Counted from the stretch's first letter, positions 8,235 to 16,176 are shown. The stretch is DNA of 64,000 bases from Enterococcus ratti (GCF_001886195.1 NZ_JXLB01000002.1:62469-126468); one strand, 5' to 3'. The notes: generated by a model from the sequence alone, not told the origin. Translations and numbers: made by a program.

Positions 8235-8556
8235 TTGCGATTATCGTTCGAGTTCACGAGTTATGAGAATTGTACTGGACGAAGCAATGCTGACGCAGTT
8301 ACCTTGATCCAGACTTTTCTGGTACTTTCCAAGTTTTGGAGAGTGTCTTTTTTTGTGTTTTTAGGTACGACAAAAGGTACTTTTTAATTTTTTTGTAGTA
8401 TTTTTCTTCCAACGAATATGAATTGAAAAAACGTAAAGATGAGTGCCAGCGAAGTTATCTTCCACCTTTTTAATGTTCAGATTGCTACTTATTAGATACT
8501 GAATCCTTTAGTATAGACAATTTGATTTTTTACATTATTTTTGATATGATATTTAT

Positions 8557-8625
8557 GCGAAGCGATACTATTTTTATCAAGGAAGCACAAAAACCACTCT
8601 ACGGCGAATAGAGTGGTTTTTTTTT
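8557..8625 (+). ncRNA. Fst/par antitoxin RNA II
   Basis: A promoter TTGATT (8522-8527), 17-bp spacer, TATGAT (8545-8550) predicts a start near 8557. The RNA of about 65 nt would end at the shared terminator. It carries direct repeat DRa (8563-8588), nearly identical to DRb (8748-8773) at the 5' end of the toxin coding sequence on the other strand. This is the architecture of the pAD1 par locus, where repeat pairing plus terminator pairing blocks toxin translation. Confidence 0.8.
8589..8625. terminator. Bidirectional terminator of the Fst/par locus
   Basis: CCACTCTA (8594-8601) pairs with TAGAGTGG (8609-8616). It is flanked by AAAAA on the left and a run of T on the right, so it works for both convergent RNAs. 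Confidence 0.85.
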
Positions 8626-8669
8626 CATTCGTTGCGACTACGAATGAGTGGGCTAGAAGCAACTTGCTT

Positions 8670-8765
8670 TTAGTCATTGTCTTTCTCATCTAACCAGTGA
8701 GAAAAAAGTTTGATAACGATACCTACAAAAATAGGTGCAATGACCAACGATACTATTTTTTCCAA
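8670..8765 (-). CDS. fst: Fst-family type I toxin, 31 aa
   Basis: The peptide reads MEKIVSLVIAPIFVGIV, then IKLFSHWLDEKDND. It has the family hallmark SLVIAPIFVG, a single membrane helix and a charged LDE tail, and is close in length to pAD1 Fst (33 residues). Fst peptides insert in the membrane and cause envelope damage when the antisense RNA is lost. The start is TTG at 8765, with GGGGGTG upstream. That Shine-Dalgarno sits in a CCCCC-TTT-GGGGG hairpin (8775-8787), matching the leader structure that slows translation in par. The locus lies between att copies 2 and 3, so it probably stabilises that element. Confidence 0.9.
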   Translation of the reverse strand: MEKIVSLVIAPIFVGIVIKLFSHWLDEKDND

Positions 8766-8802
8766 TGAAGCACACCCCCTTTGGGGGCAAGTTGCCAAAA
8801 TG

Positions 8803-8832
8803 AGTATAGCATGTTAGGTATTAGAAAGTGAA
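8803..8832 (-). promoter_or_regulatory. Promoter of the Fst toxin RNA I
   Basis: On the minus strand TTCACT (8832-8827), an 18-bp spacer and TATACT (8808-8803) precede the leader hairpin. Confidence 0.6.
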
Positions 8833-9022
8833 TTTAAATTTTATGGAGGAGGAATGGTTATTGAAGTAGTCTTATTCTGATTCACGCATATTTTTTGGAT
8901 ACGTCTTTAGGTACGATGGTCTTAAAATGTGCTGAAATTCATTAAAATCGTACCTGTTGAAAAGTTGCTCAACCTATTGTTGTTAAAGGATTCTCCAACT
9001 ATTTCAAAATCTTTGTCACAGA

Positions 9023-9071
9023 ACCAGGACTTAAGAAAGCTCGTAAAGCATCACAATTCTCAAAACGTTAA
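9023..9071 (+). repeat. rpsI 3'-end copy 3 (attachment site)
   Basis: 49 bp identical to copy 2. The integrase remnant lies immediately to the right and reads toward it, the standard position of an integrase beside its attachment site. GGTTACGA motifs at 9134 and 9145 are candidate arm sites. The 150 bp to the left share CGCATATTTTTTG and other blocks with the DNA left of copy 2. Confidence 0.8.
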
Positions 9072-9094
9072 TCGTTGTTATACCAACGATTTCA

Positions 9095-9128
9095 AGCACT
9101 TTCCATTCATTTGGAAGGTGCTTTTTTT
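9095..9128 (+). terminator. Terminator downstream of att copy 3
   Basis: AGCACTTTCC pairs with GGAAGGTGCT (one wobble) and is followed by TTTTTT. Confidence 0.7.
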
Positions 9129-9147
9129 ATTTTGGTTACGAGCTTGG

Positions 9148-9827
9148 TTACGACTGTTTACTAGTTTTTTGCCGATAATCATCCAAGTGCTTGACGGTTT
9201 CTTTTTGAACTTTTGGATTTACGTGCCCGTAAACATTTTGCGTAATTTCAGAAGTTTCTGCATGACCGACTAGAGATTTTACAATTAAATCATCCACACC
9301 ATTGTTTAAAAGGTCACTGACAAAGGTGTGTCGCAAGCCATGGGGTGTTTTTTTGGAAGGCTAAATTTCTTTGAAAGGGCATCAAGTTTATTGTTAAGAT
9401 AGTCTGGATGCAAAAGTTGATTCAGTTCGCCCTTTTGAGTCGTATAGGTGAAGATAAATTGGTCATCGGTTGGGAAAATATTGGCTTGTTGTAGTTCGCT
9501 AAATTGTATCTTTTTCTATTTTGTCAATAGGTCAATGATGGAATCCGCTACTGGAATCGTTCGAAAGCGATAGGAGTTTTTCATACCTTTTACACGTTCG
9601 TATTTTCCGGTAGCTTTATTTTTCACCAATTTGTGCATGAGGGAAATCGTCTTGTTTTTAAAATCAACATCAGACCAGACCAAGGGATAAATTTCTCCTT
9701 TGGCTGCCCCTAATTGATAAATCAAAGAAAGTAATGTATAGTCTCGCACTCCATATTCTTGCTTCATCAAAGTTAACACTTGTTGAATGAGTTCCTTAGA
9801 ATAGTACAAATGCCAAAACATATACAA
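9148..9827 (-). pseudogene. Tyrosine integrase (phage/ICE family) pseudogene
   Basis: Two frames together give the C-terminal half of a tyrosine recombinase. Nearest the C-terminus are HGLRHTFVSDLLNNG, LVGHAETSEITQNVYGHV (with the tyrosine), and HLDDYRQKTS. Upstream are GAAKGEIYPLVWSDVDF and FRTIPVADSIIDLL. The register is lost between 9336 and 9516, and the N-terminal half is missing where IS sequence begins near 9828. The first catalytic arginine (GxRxGE in relatives) is alanine here (GAAKGE). It once served the element bounded by att copy 3. Inactive, by frameshift, truncation and active-site loss. Confidence 0.85.
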
Positions 9828-10069
9828 ATGGTAGTCGATTTTTTGTCATACGGAAGTAATGGTGCAATAGAAGGAACAAACAATAAGATAAAAGTGATAA
9901 AACGAGTAGTCTACAGCTATCGAAACTTTCACAACTTTCGAGAAAGAATTTACCTCATTCAAGGCTTGATCTTACAAGTAAAGCAAAAACCAGTTAAGTA
10001 TTATGCTTAACTGGTTTTTGCTAAATGTCCGTTATATCTTTCTCTGTCAACACTAAATGTTGAAGAGCC
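9828..10069 (+). mobile_element. ISL3-family insertion sequence remnant (right end)
   Basis: The frame from about 9836 to 10010 encodes the C-terminus of an ISL3-type transposase: GAIEGTNNKIKVIKRV, YSYRNFHNFRERIYL. A hairpin terminator follows at 9985-10018. The right terminal repeat, in reverse complement, begins GGCTCTTCAACATTTAGTG (10045-10069), the GGCTCTT end typical of ISL3 elements. The left end is gone and the junction truncates the integrase. Confidence 0.75.
9985..10018 (+). terminator. Terminator of the IS transposase remnant
   Basis: CCAGTTAAG and CTTAACTGG form a perfect stem around a seven-base loop, with A and T runs outside. It also could work on the minus strand, where it would end the bacteriocin operon. 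Confidence 0.7.
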
Positions 10070-10093
10070 AATTCTTTACAGCTCCTTTGCGTT

Positions 10094-10381
10094 CTATATT
10101 ATATGTTGAAAAATCGAAATGATTATTAAATAACTTGCATATATTGAAAGACCAAAGCTAACAATGATAAATATTTTTTCCTCTTTACTTTTTTTTCTAG
10201 GTAATCTGATGACGTATAGTAAGCAAGTTGCAAAAAGTATATTTACTACCAAAAAGCTATGTCCTTCTCTTAAAGATTGGAAAATATTTCCAAGTATATT
10301 AGTAACAACAGTAATCTTCATCAAAGCAATCAATAACTCTTCCCTACTTGAAAAATTAGTTTTTTTCATAAGCTCCAACAA
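10094..10381 (-). CDS. Small membrane protein at the end of the bacteriocin operon
   Basis: A 95-residue protein with three likely membrane segments (TVVTNILGNIF, LVVNILFATCLLYVI and IIVSFGLSIYASYLIIISIF) and a basic RLPRKKSKEEK loop. It lies 16 bp after the thioredoxin-like gene and shares its direction. Small multi-helix proteins at the end of bacteriocin operons often provide self-immunity, so this is the best immunity candidate. The assignment is by position; I do not recognise the sequence. Confidence 0.5.
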   Translation of the reverse strand: MLELMKKTNFSSREELLIALMKITVVTNILGNIFQSLREGHSFLVVNILFATCLLYVIRLPRKKSKEEKIFIIVSFGLSIYASYLIIISIFQHII

Positions 10382-10397
10382 CTTCTTAACTACTCAC

Positions 10398-10826
10398 TCA
10401 GTTGAGAAACTCTAGTATTGCCTTTTGGTTCTTAATACCTTCTAGTTTAGAAACAACTTTTCCGTTAGAAATCTTAATCATAGTTGGAACAACCTTTACT
10501 CCCAATTCAAAAGCAAGAGACTCAAGAGACTCCTCATTATCCTTTCTTGCCACATCTGTGTTGTAATAATAAATCGTTTTATATTCACCCTTCAATGTCT
10601 CTTTCAGGATAGGTTCAAATTTTTGACATTCAGGGCAAGTTGGACGTCCAATATAAACAAAGACTTTCTTTTCTTCTTTAGAACTTAAAATCGTTTCCAT
10701 TTGTGTATTTCCAATAACTACTAGAGGCTCACTGGGAGATAATATTTTAAATGCAAGGAAGGAACCAAATATAGCGATAAAAATTCCAACTACTAAAATT
10801 CTTGTTCTTTTCTTTTTCTTTGTCAT
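10398..10826 (-). CDS. Membrane-anchored thioredoxin-like protein (bacteriocin accessory type)
   Basis: A 142-residue protein. Residues 9-28 form an N-terminal membrane anchor after a KKKKR stretch. The rest is a thioredoxin fold placed outside the membrane, with the active site PTCPEC and the cis-proline segment VKVVPTMI. It resembles bacteriocin transport accessory proteins (PedC/BrcD group), which make or reshuffle disulfides in exported bacteriocins. Fifty bases upstream lies a secreted protein whose six cysteines all sit in its last 60 residues, the obvious client. Redox role is inferred from the CxxC and context. Confidence 0.75.
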   Translation of the reverse strand: MTKKKKRTRILVVGIFIAIFGSFLAFKILSPSEPLVVIGNTQMETILSSKEEKKVFVYIGRPTCPECQKFEPILKETLKGEYKTIYYYNTDVARKDNEESLESLAFELGVKVVPTMIKISNGKVVSKLEGIKNQKAILEFLN

Positions 10827-10876
10827 TTTATTGTCACGGTTCCTTCCTTTTCAGTTTATACTCTCTTTTCTTATTC

Positions 10877-11734
10877 TTATAATTTAAAGCAACCAATCAC
10901 GCCAGCGATTGCTGAACCACCTAATGCTACAAATCCAGTAATACATGCAGCACAAATTACTGGAAATGCAAGACATGCGCCTGCACAAACTGGAACAATA
11001 ATGTTAGCAATAGTACGACTAATCCCTAATACACTTACAAGACAAGCAGCTTTTTCAGCTAAGCTTCTTGCTTGGGGCAAGTTCTTCATCTCATTTTGTA
11101 CATTTTGAAGTTGCTGTTGTAAATCTTCGTTTGAAACAAATGCTTCATCTAAAATTTCATGATTCATCAAGCTACCATTTGCATATGATTTGACCTCAAA
11201 TGTTTTTGAAGCAGATTCAAAGACAAGAGTTTCTTGATAACCCTTTAACTTTTGATTCATGTCATAAATGGCTGTTACACTACTAAAGAAATTGTATTTG
11301 TCATCAGTTACTGGAACAGTGATAGTATAATAATCTTCTCCTCCAGTTTCTCCAGATACTTGAAGAACAGTTGCTTTATCGAAATTTAATAAATTAGTAG
11401 ATACGTGAAGAGAAAATTCACTATTCATACTTTCAATAAATTTGTTGGTAATGACTGATTTTTCGGTGGAGCTAACTCCTACTGAGTTCTCAGCAAAGCT
11501 TATCATGTTCTTTGCAATAGCATTTGCATCTTCATCATTCATTCTAGGAACACTTATTGGATTTTGCTCTAAGTAAGTATCTACAGTTTGAGCGGTCTTT
11601 TTTTCAAGTGGGAAATCATACATTGAAGCTTGAGCAACTCCTACACCACTCGGCATAAAAGACACAAGAGTCAATAAAGCAATCAAACCTGTAGTTATTT
11701 GTATTTTGAAATTTTTTATTACTTTCACTTTCAT
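10877..11734 (-). CDS. Secreted bacteriocin-like precursor with six-cysteine hydrophobic C-terminal domain
   Basis: A 285-residue protein. It has a Sec signal peptide (basic start, hydrophobic core ITTGLIALLTLVSFMPSG, cleavage near AQA-S around residue 37), then about 190 polar residues without cysteine. A C-terminal domain of about 58 residues starts near AEKAAC. It contains six cysteines (AAC, VCAGAC, ICAAC, IGC) in a glycine/alanine-rich hydrophobic sequence, resembling halocin C8-like bacteriocin domains. The middle part may be a propeptide or immunity segment, as in halocin C8. AAGGAGGGAA precedes the ATG. The gene follows a LytTR-type promoter and precedes a disulfide-handling protein. 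Antimicrobial activity is inferred. Confidence 0.65.
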   Translation of the reverse strand: MKVKVIKNFKIQITTGLIALLTLVSFMPSGVGVAQASMYDFPLEKKTAQTVDTYLEQNPISVPRMNDEDANAIAKNMISFAENSVGVSSTEKSVITNKFIESMNSEFSLHVSTNLLNFDKATVLQVSGETGGEDYYTITVPVTDDKYNFFSSVTAIYDMNQKLKGYQETLVFESASKTFEVKSYANGSLMNHEILDEAFVSNEDLQQQLQNVQNEMKNLPQARSLAEKAACLVSVLGISRTIANIIVPVCAGACLAFPVICAACITGFVALGGSAIAGVIGCFKL

Positions 11735-11857
11735 TTCCCTCCTTCATTTCCACACGAAACTCAACAAAATTCTTTTTTCTATGTAACTCTAATAAATACA
11801 CTCCACGAGCACCACCGTACCTTTCATTTTATTCAGACAAAGGAAGTTTTATAAAAA

Positions 11858-11893
11858 CTATCCCCAATTCCAATAGAAATCTATAAACTTCAT
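11858..11893 (-). CDS. Candidate 11-residue peptide gene MKFIDFYWNWG
   Basis: Directly after the nested terminator/promoter, AAGGAG (11906-11901) lies seven bases before an ATG that opens an 11-codon frame, MKFIDFYWNWG, then TAG. The aromatic-rich peptide lacks any export leader. It might be a leader peptide for translational control, a peptide signal or chance. Ribosome-site quality and its location between the sensor kinase and the bacteriocin gene argue for real translation. Confidence 0.35.
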   Translation of the reverse strand: MKFIDFYWNWG

Positions 11894-11920
11894 TTTTTTT
11901 CTCCTTGATCGAATAAAAAA

Positions 11921-11962
11921 GATACAATCTCTATGCCTTATTTATAGCATAGGGATTGTATC
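11921..11962 (-). terminator. Terminator of the two-component operon, overlapping the bacteriocin promoter
   Basis: A 16-bp stem (11962-11947 with 11936-11921, one wobble), ten-base loop, then TTTTTT on the minus strand. The 5' arm overlaps the -10 hexamer of the next promoter. Confidence 0.8.
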
Positions 11963-12017
11963 ATAAAAATAGCTTTTGGTGAGTGGTTATGTTTGCTGGT
12001 GAATGGTTATGTTTTAT
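11960..12017 (-). promoter_or_regulatory. LytTR-type bacteriocin promoter with 20-bp-spaced direct repeats
   Basis: On the minus strand the unit AAACATAACCAYTCACC occurs twice with exactly 20 bp periodicity (12014-11999 and 11994-11979). The -10 hexamer TATGAT (11965-11960) follows about 13 bp later, and no good -35 is present. This is the layout of promoters activated by LytTR response regulators such as the one encoded at 13327. Confidence 0.7.
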
Positions 12018-12026
12018 GTAAATTTT

Positions 12027-13325
12027 CTAATTAAAAAGGTTTGAAAATAGGATTTCTATCATAAAAATATTGTCAGCTACATGATATTTTATCTTCCCAT
12101 TATACTTTTTTACTATGCTTTGGATAATAGAATTTCCAAAGCCATGTTCTTCTTTATTTAATTTTGTTGTTGTAAAACCAATTTGTTTATTTTGAAAGTT
12201 ACTTTCTTGAAAGGGATTGATTATCTGAATAACCATGTTTCTACCAGAGTACTTTATATTGATTTGAATGAATTTTTCTATTTCTTTTGTTTGTACAGTC
12301 GCTTCAAAAGCGTTTCTTAATAAATTTGAGAATAAAGAAGATATGTCTATCTCTTTCATTTTCAAATCAGCATGGAACTTTCCTTTCCAAATTATTTCTA
12401 TTTTTTCTTGTTCATAATTTGAAATCAAATCATTTATAATAACATCAACAAGATAATTATTTGTATTTATTGCCAGTCTTGTTTCTTTGTAATCAGCTTT
12501 AATATCTGCTACATATTCCTTCAACTCCTCATATTTTTCTTTGCGTACCAATTCTGAAATACATAGCAAATGATTCTGAACGTCATGATTGAATTTTCTT
12601 TTTTGCATGTACTTATCTAGTAATTGCAGATTATAGTGTTTTTGTTGTCTGTTTAATCTCTGCTCAAATTGAGTAATCATTTTATTTTTTCTATCCTTGT
12701 AAAAAAGAATAATGATATTTAAAAGTAAAATGAATATAATAATCACAGATGTCAATAGGAAATTCTTAGCAAGATGAATATTTGCGTCAAAATCAATTGT
12801 TGCATATAGAGCTAGAAGAAAAGTACCACCAGTAATGCCCATTAGAAGAATTGCAACCTCAGTTTTAGACAAATCAAATTGATAATTCGTTAATTTATTA
12901 AACTTTCTTTCTTTAATTCCGAAAATTCCAAGTAAAATCACTAAACTTATGGAATTCACAATTACCGAGGTTAAATTGTTTAATAAGATGAGATGAATAT
13001 TTTTTTTCAAAAAGATGCTATACACTATAAAAGCAATTATAGTATCTATAAAAGTCATCGCCAAAGCAAAAACTAATGTTATCCCCACTTTCTTTAAACT
13101 ACTTAATGCGTATGTGATAATGAGAATAATTAATATAGCCGTTAGTGTATCACTATATTTTCCAAGTAAAAGATTATAATAGCCAAAACGGCTTAGTAAT
13201 GCTATTACTAGACCAGTAAATAATACAGGTTTACGAACACTCTTTTTGGGAACATATCCAAAAAAATAGAAGATAACTAGATATAATTTAAAAAAATCAA
13301 TGAAAAAACTGAGAAACTCAACCAT
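12027..13325 (-). CDS. AgrC/ComD-type quorum-sensing histidine kinase
   Basis: 432 residues. The first 220 hold six or seven membrane helices, forming the peptide-sensing domain. The cytoplasmic part has the H-box KFNHDVQNHL, the N-box NLLRNAFEA and the G-box GFGNSIIQ, features of the GHKL HPK10 group of peptide-pheromone receptors. I place the start at ATG 13325, two bases after the regulator's stop codon and eight bases after GGAGGAAAG; the frame is open farther upstream within the regulator gene. The operon ends in the terminator at 11921. The pheromone gene is not obvious. Confidence 0.85.
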   Translation of the reverse strand: MVEFLSFFIDFFKLYLVIFYFFGYVPKKSVRKPVLFTGLVIALLSRFGYYNLLLGKYSDTLTAILIILIITYALSSLKKVGITLVFALAMTFIDTIIAFIVYSIFLKKNIHLILLNNLTSVIVNSISLVILLGIFGIKERKFNKLTNYQFDLSKTEVAILLMGITGGTFLLALYATIDFDANIHLAKNFLLTSVIIIFILLLNIIILFYKDRKNKMITQFEQRLNRQQKHYNLQLLDKYMQKRKFNHDVQNHLLCISELVRKEKYEELKEYVADIKADYKETRLAINTNNYLVDVIINDLISNYEQEKIEIIWKGKFHADLKMKEIDISSLFSNLLRNAFEATVQTKEIEKFIQINIKYSGRNMVIQIINPFQESNFQNKQIGFTTTKLNKEEHGFGNSIIQSIVKKYNGKIKYHVADNIFMIEILFSNLFN

Positions 13326-13326
13326 T

Positions 13327-14055
13327 CTACTTTCCTCCAAAAAAAATTGCTGTTTGGAAGATAAAATCATTATATGCCTCTTGGAGCTCTCCTCGCCTTC
13401 TCCGAGAAATTGGAAGCTGTTTTCCATTTTTAAGTAATAACTTTGTTTTACCGACTTCTTCCACGAACTTGAAATGAACGATATGTGAACGGCTCACTTG
13501 AAAAAAAGAGTGAGTATCTAATTTTTGATTCCACTGTTTTAAGGTTTCTTGGATAATTATTGACTGATTTCCAAGAAAAATAGAAACACTATCACCTAAT
13601 GCTTCAACATAAAGAATTTCTTCTTCATTAACTATAAATGATTGTTTTCCTGTTTCTACCAGAAACTGTTGATTCTTTTTTCTCTTTGAAAGAAAGCTTG
13701 TTAAAGCCTCGCAAAACTCCTCAACTTCTATAGGCTTAGTTAAATATCTAAAAGCATTAACTTTATAACCTTGTTTTATCATTTCATCATGGCTAGTTAA
13801 AATGATAAGAGTTGTCCCTTTCTGCTGTTTATTTATTCTTTCTGCCACGTGAAATCCTGACATAAAAGGCATTTCCACGTCAAGAAAGTACAGGTCGTAT
13901 TTTTCTTGTTTTGATAGTAGCTCTACGCTATTTTCAAAAAGAGAAATTTCGCAGGAACATTGCTTATCACAAAAAAATTCTAGGCACTTTTCTTTGACTA
14001 TATTTCCCAAAATGAGATCATCATCACAAATAGCGATAGTAATTTTTTGTATCAT
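13327..14055 (-). CDS. LytTR-family response regulator (AgrA/ComE type)
   Basis: 242 residues. The receiver domain has the acidic pocket ICDDD, the phospho-acceptor in YFLDVEMP and the conserved lysine in YLTKPIE. The C-terminal LytTR domain (residues 135-235) includes SFFQVSRSHIVHF and LPISRRRRGEL. Such regulators bind paired direct repeats about 20 bp apart upstream of bacteriocin and competence genes. A matching pair lies in front of the bacteriocin precursor. It is the first gene of the operon with the kinase. A -10 TATAAT about 40 bp upstream with a weak TTCATT -35 is a likely promoter. Confidence 0.88.
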   Translation of the reverse strand: MIQKITIAICDDDLILGNIVKEKCLEFFCDKQCSCEISLFENSVELLSKQEKYDLYFLDVEMPFMSGFHVAERINKQQKGTTLIILTSHDEMIKQGYKVNAFRYLTKPIEVEEFCEALTSFLSKRKKNQQFLVETGKQSFIVNEEEILYVEALGDSVSIFLGNQSIIIQETLKQWNQKLDTHSFFQVSRSHIVHFKFVEEVGKTKLLLKNGKQLPISRRRRGELQEAYNDFIFQTAIFFGGK

Positions 14056-14171
14056 CTATAATCCTCCTCTGTCTATTCTCCTTGGGATATATTATACTAT
14101 GTTTCCTTATGTTAATGAATAAACAAATATTTTGAATTTTCCCTAAATTATAGGTGAGGACTGATTTAAAA

Positions 14172-14231
14172 CAAAAAACAGCCTATTCATAGTCACCTGA
14201 AAAGCCTTTGGTTTTATGAATAATAGGCTGT
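14172..14231 (-). terminator. Hairpin upstream of the two-component operon
   Basis: ACAGCCTATT pairs with AATAGGCTGT in a long stem-loop. The T-rich tail is on the minus strand (TGTTTTTTG), so it would stop leftward transcription entering the operon. Confidence 0.6.
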
Positions 14232-14382
14232 CTGATAGTTCCTAATATGTGATGGACTAAATTTAACCTCCAAATAACAACCACAAAAAAGGAGCTGAAT
14301 AAATCATCGCACATTTAAGCGTAAATCAGACAAAAAAATCACTTTTCTCATTATTATAATAGAAAAAAAAGGATGGACTAAA

Positions 14383-15126
14383 ATGGCAGAAGCAGGATTG
14401 ATTGTTGGAATTTTATCAGGAATATGTGCAATCATAAATTTTATAATTATACATTTTTTCAAAAAAGAAACAGCTAATAAAATTAGCTCATTAGAATAAA
14501 AGTTAAACCAACAACAAGAAATAATTTTGGAGACTCATTAAAGGAGAACAAGGCTTCTAGTTGATCAGTAATAAATAACGGTAGCGGCAATACAACTTCG
14601 TATAATGAACGAGGTTGTGGAAGATGAATAAGCCGCCTAGAAAACAAAGTAATAGTGTGTCTAATCAATCTGTTTTAAATAATGGCAATAATAATACAAC
14701 CAGTTATCAGATTATTAATTTAAATGATGATAAACCGATTGCTTCAATCAGTTTGATTTACGAGGGATTTACGAGGTATGTAAAGTTATATCAGAGATAG
14801 AGTTCGAGGTTACCGAAAGCTATTTTATAGAGAGAAACAGTGAGTGGAATGCAAAAATTGAATATAATGAAATTCAAATTTATAGAGCAATTTTTCAAGA
14901 CCAATATTTATCCTATGATAAAGTCGAAAAAGCTTTAAAAACGATCCCCAAAAGAGATTTAATTGTGAGGAACATACGCACTATATATCAAAGAGAAAAA
15001 GTAAAGTATGAAAACAAAGATGAGGTTTTGGATTTAGTTTTTGAAACTTTAACTCGTTTAGTTGTTACTTCAGAGATTAGTAGTGGTTATGAGTTATATG
15101 AGGAAGAAAAAAACGATGCTATTTAG
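14383..15126 (+). pseudogene. Decayed membrane-anchored protein beside an ABC-3C-type locus
   Basis: An ATG at 14383 with AAAGGA upstream opens 38 codons: one membrane helix (LIVGILSGICAIINFIII) and a FKKETANKISSLE tail, then a stop. Other frames continue the same pattern: KLNQQQEIILETH; then a duplicated asparagine-rich motif SVINNGSGNTTSY and SVLNNGNNNTTSY (near 14556 and 14665); then EFEVTESYFIERNSEWN and a helical region ending EEEKNDAI at 15126. I read it as one former gene of about 240 codons broken by stops and shifts. It precedes ABC-three-component remnants and may have been their third component. Individual pieces could still be translated. Confidence 0.5.
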
Positions 15127-15217
15127 TTTGTTATGTTCTATGCATTCACAAAGTGTCAACTATTAGAACTGGTTCCTAGAATCGAGAACACTGACAACGA
15201 ATAAACTTGAAAAGGAA

Positions 15218-15537
15218 GTGCGAGTAGAGATATTTTTCGATATATTGGAAATATATCAATCGGATTCAGTTCAATTATATGTTAAAGAAGGCATCGATTT
15301 TACAATTGTTGAGGAGGAAATCTCTATGCTGATTAGTAAAGACTCCGATCCTACAGAAAGTTTATTCTATATTGCTGGTTGTATCTTAGCAGTATGTAAA
15401 TCAAAAAAACTGCTTATTTACCTAAAGACTTGTATAACGCAATACTTTCTAAATACAGGTTAGATATAACTTTCGTTCAATATTGCTTAGCTTTAGATTT
15501 TTTGTTTCTTATAGATAAAATAAGAAAATTAAGGTAG
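15218..15537 (+). pseudogene. ABC-three-component system middle component, frameshifted
   Basis: The frame from GTG 15218 (AAGGAAG upstream) encodes VEIFFDILEIYQSDS through ISKDSDPTESLFYIAG and stays in register to about 15410. The continuation YLPKDLYNAILSKYRLD and FVQYCLALDFLFLIDKI is then in another frame, ending at TAG 15537. Joined, they give about 105 residues, the size and pattern of the small middle components of ABC-3C conflict systems. It sits directly before the matching ATPase remnant. The break is in an A/T-rich stretch around AAAAAAACTGC. Family assignment is from memory of the pattern. Confidence 0.5.
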
Positions 15538-15548
15538 AGTTTTATATT

Positions 15549-16176
15549 ATGTACATTGAGTGATTAATTATTAAAGAGACTTTGCCTAAAGAAAAAGTGA
15601 TTAGAAATATTCCTTTTACTAAAGGATTGAATTTTATTGTGGATGCAGATGAAAGCACTAAAGATAATAATGTTGGAAAAACAATTGTTTTAAGATTGAT
15701 AGATATTTGTTTAGGTGCAAATAATATAAAAAATATTTATGTAGATTTTGAAACAAGAGCTAAAAATTTGGTATTAGAGAATTATATTATTGAACATAAA
15801 GTCACAATAATTTTAACGATTTCTTCACAGTTTGAAGAAAGTTCTGATAAAAAAGCTATGAGTTGAAAGTGGACTTGTTTCCAAGAGGCAAGAGATATAT
15901 TAACGGAAATTTATTAAGTAAGAGTGCATATTTGCAAAATTTGAAGGGTATTTTTTTAAAAGTAATAATAGTGCAACTTTTAGACAGTTAATAAAAAAAT
16001 TTGTCAGGACAGATTTAAAAGGCGATAATGATAAATTTCTCAAATTTTTACATGTTACTACACCTAATAATTATTATGTTAATATTTATGCTACATTATT
16101 TTCTTTTAATGATGAAGAAGTAAAAGAAAAAGCACATGAACTATCTGAGCAGTTAAGGATTCTAGATAATGAATAA
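15549..16176 (+). pseudogene. ABC-3C DUF2326-type ATPase, truncated and broken
   Basis: ATG 15549 opens MYIE, then an in-frame TGA at 15561, then LIIKETLPKEKVIRNIPF and GLNFIVDADESTKDNNVGKT, whose end is the P-loop typical of DUF2326 SMC-like ATPases. Further frames continue SYELKVDLFPRGKRYING, SATFRQLIKKFVRTDLKGD and FLHVTTPNNYYVN, ending at 16176. Family members are around 550-600 residues; only about 205 are recognisable. In intact ABC-3C systems this ATPase works with a middle component and an effector in anti-phage defence. It carries at least one nonsense codon, two frameshifts and a lost C-terminal half. Confidence 0.65.

Noticed and set aside
8492-8689. Minus-strand 65-codon open frame across the Fst locus
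   Set aside because: It covers the antisense RNA and bidirectional terminator, has no ribosome site and is explained by the par structure.
11616-11801. Minus-strand 61-codon frame overlapping the bacteriocin start
   Set aside because: It lies out of frame over the signal-peptide region of the precursor and has no convincing ribosome site.
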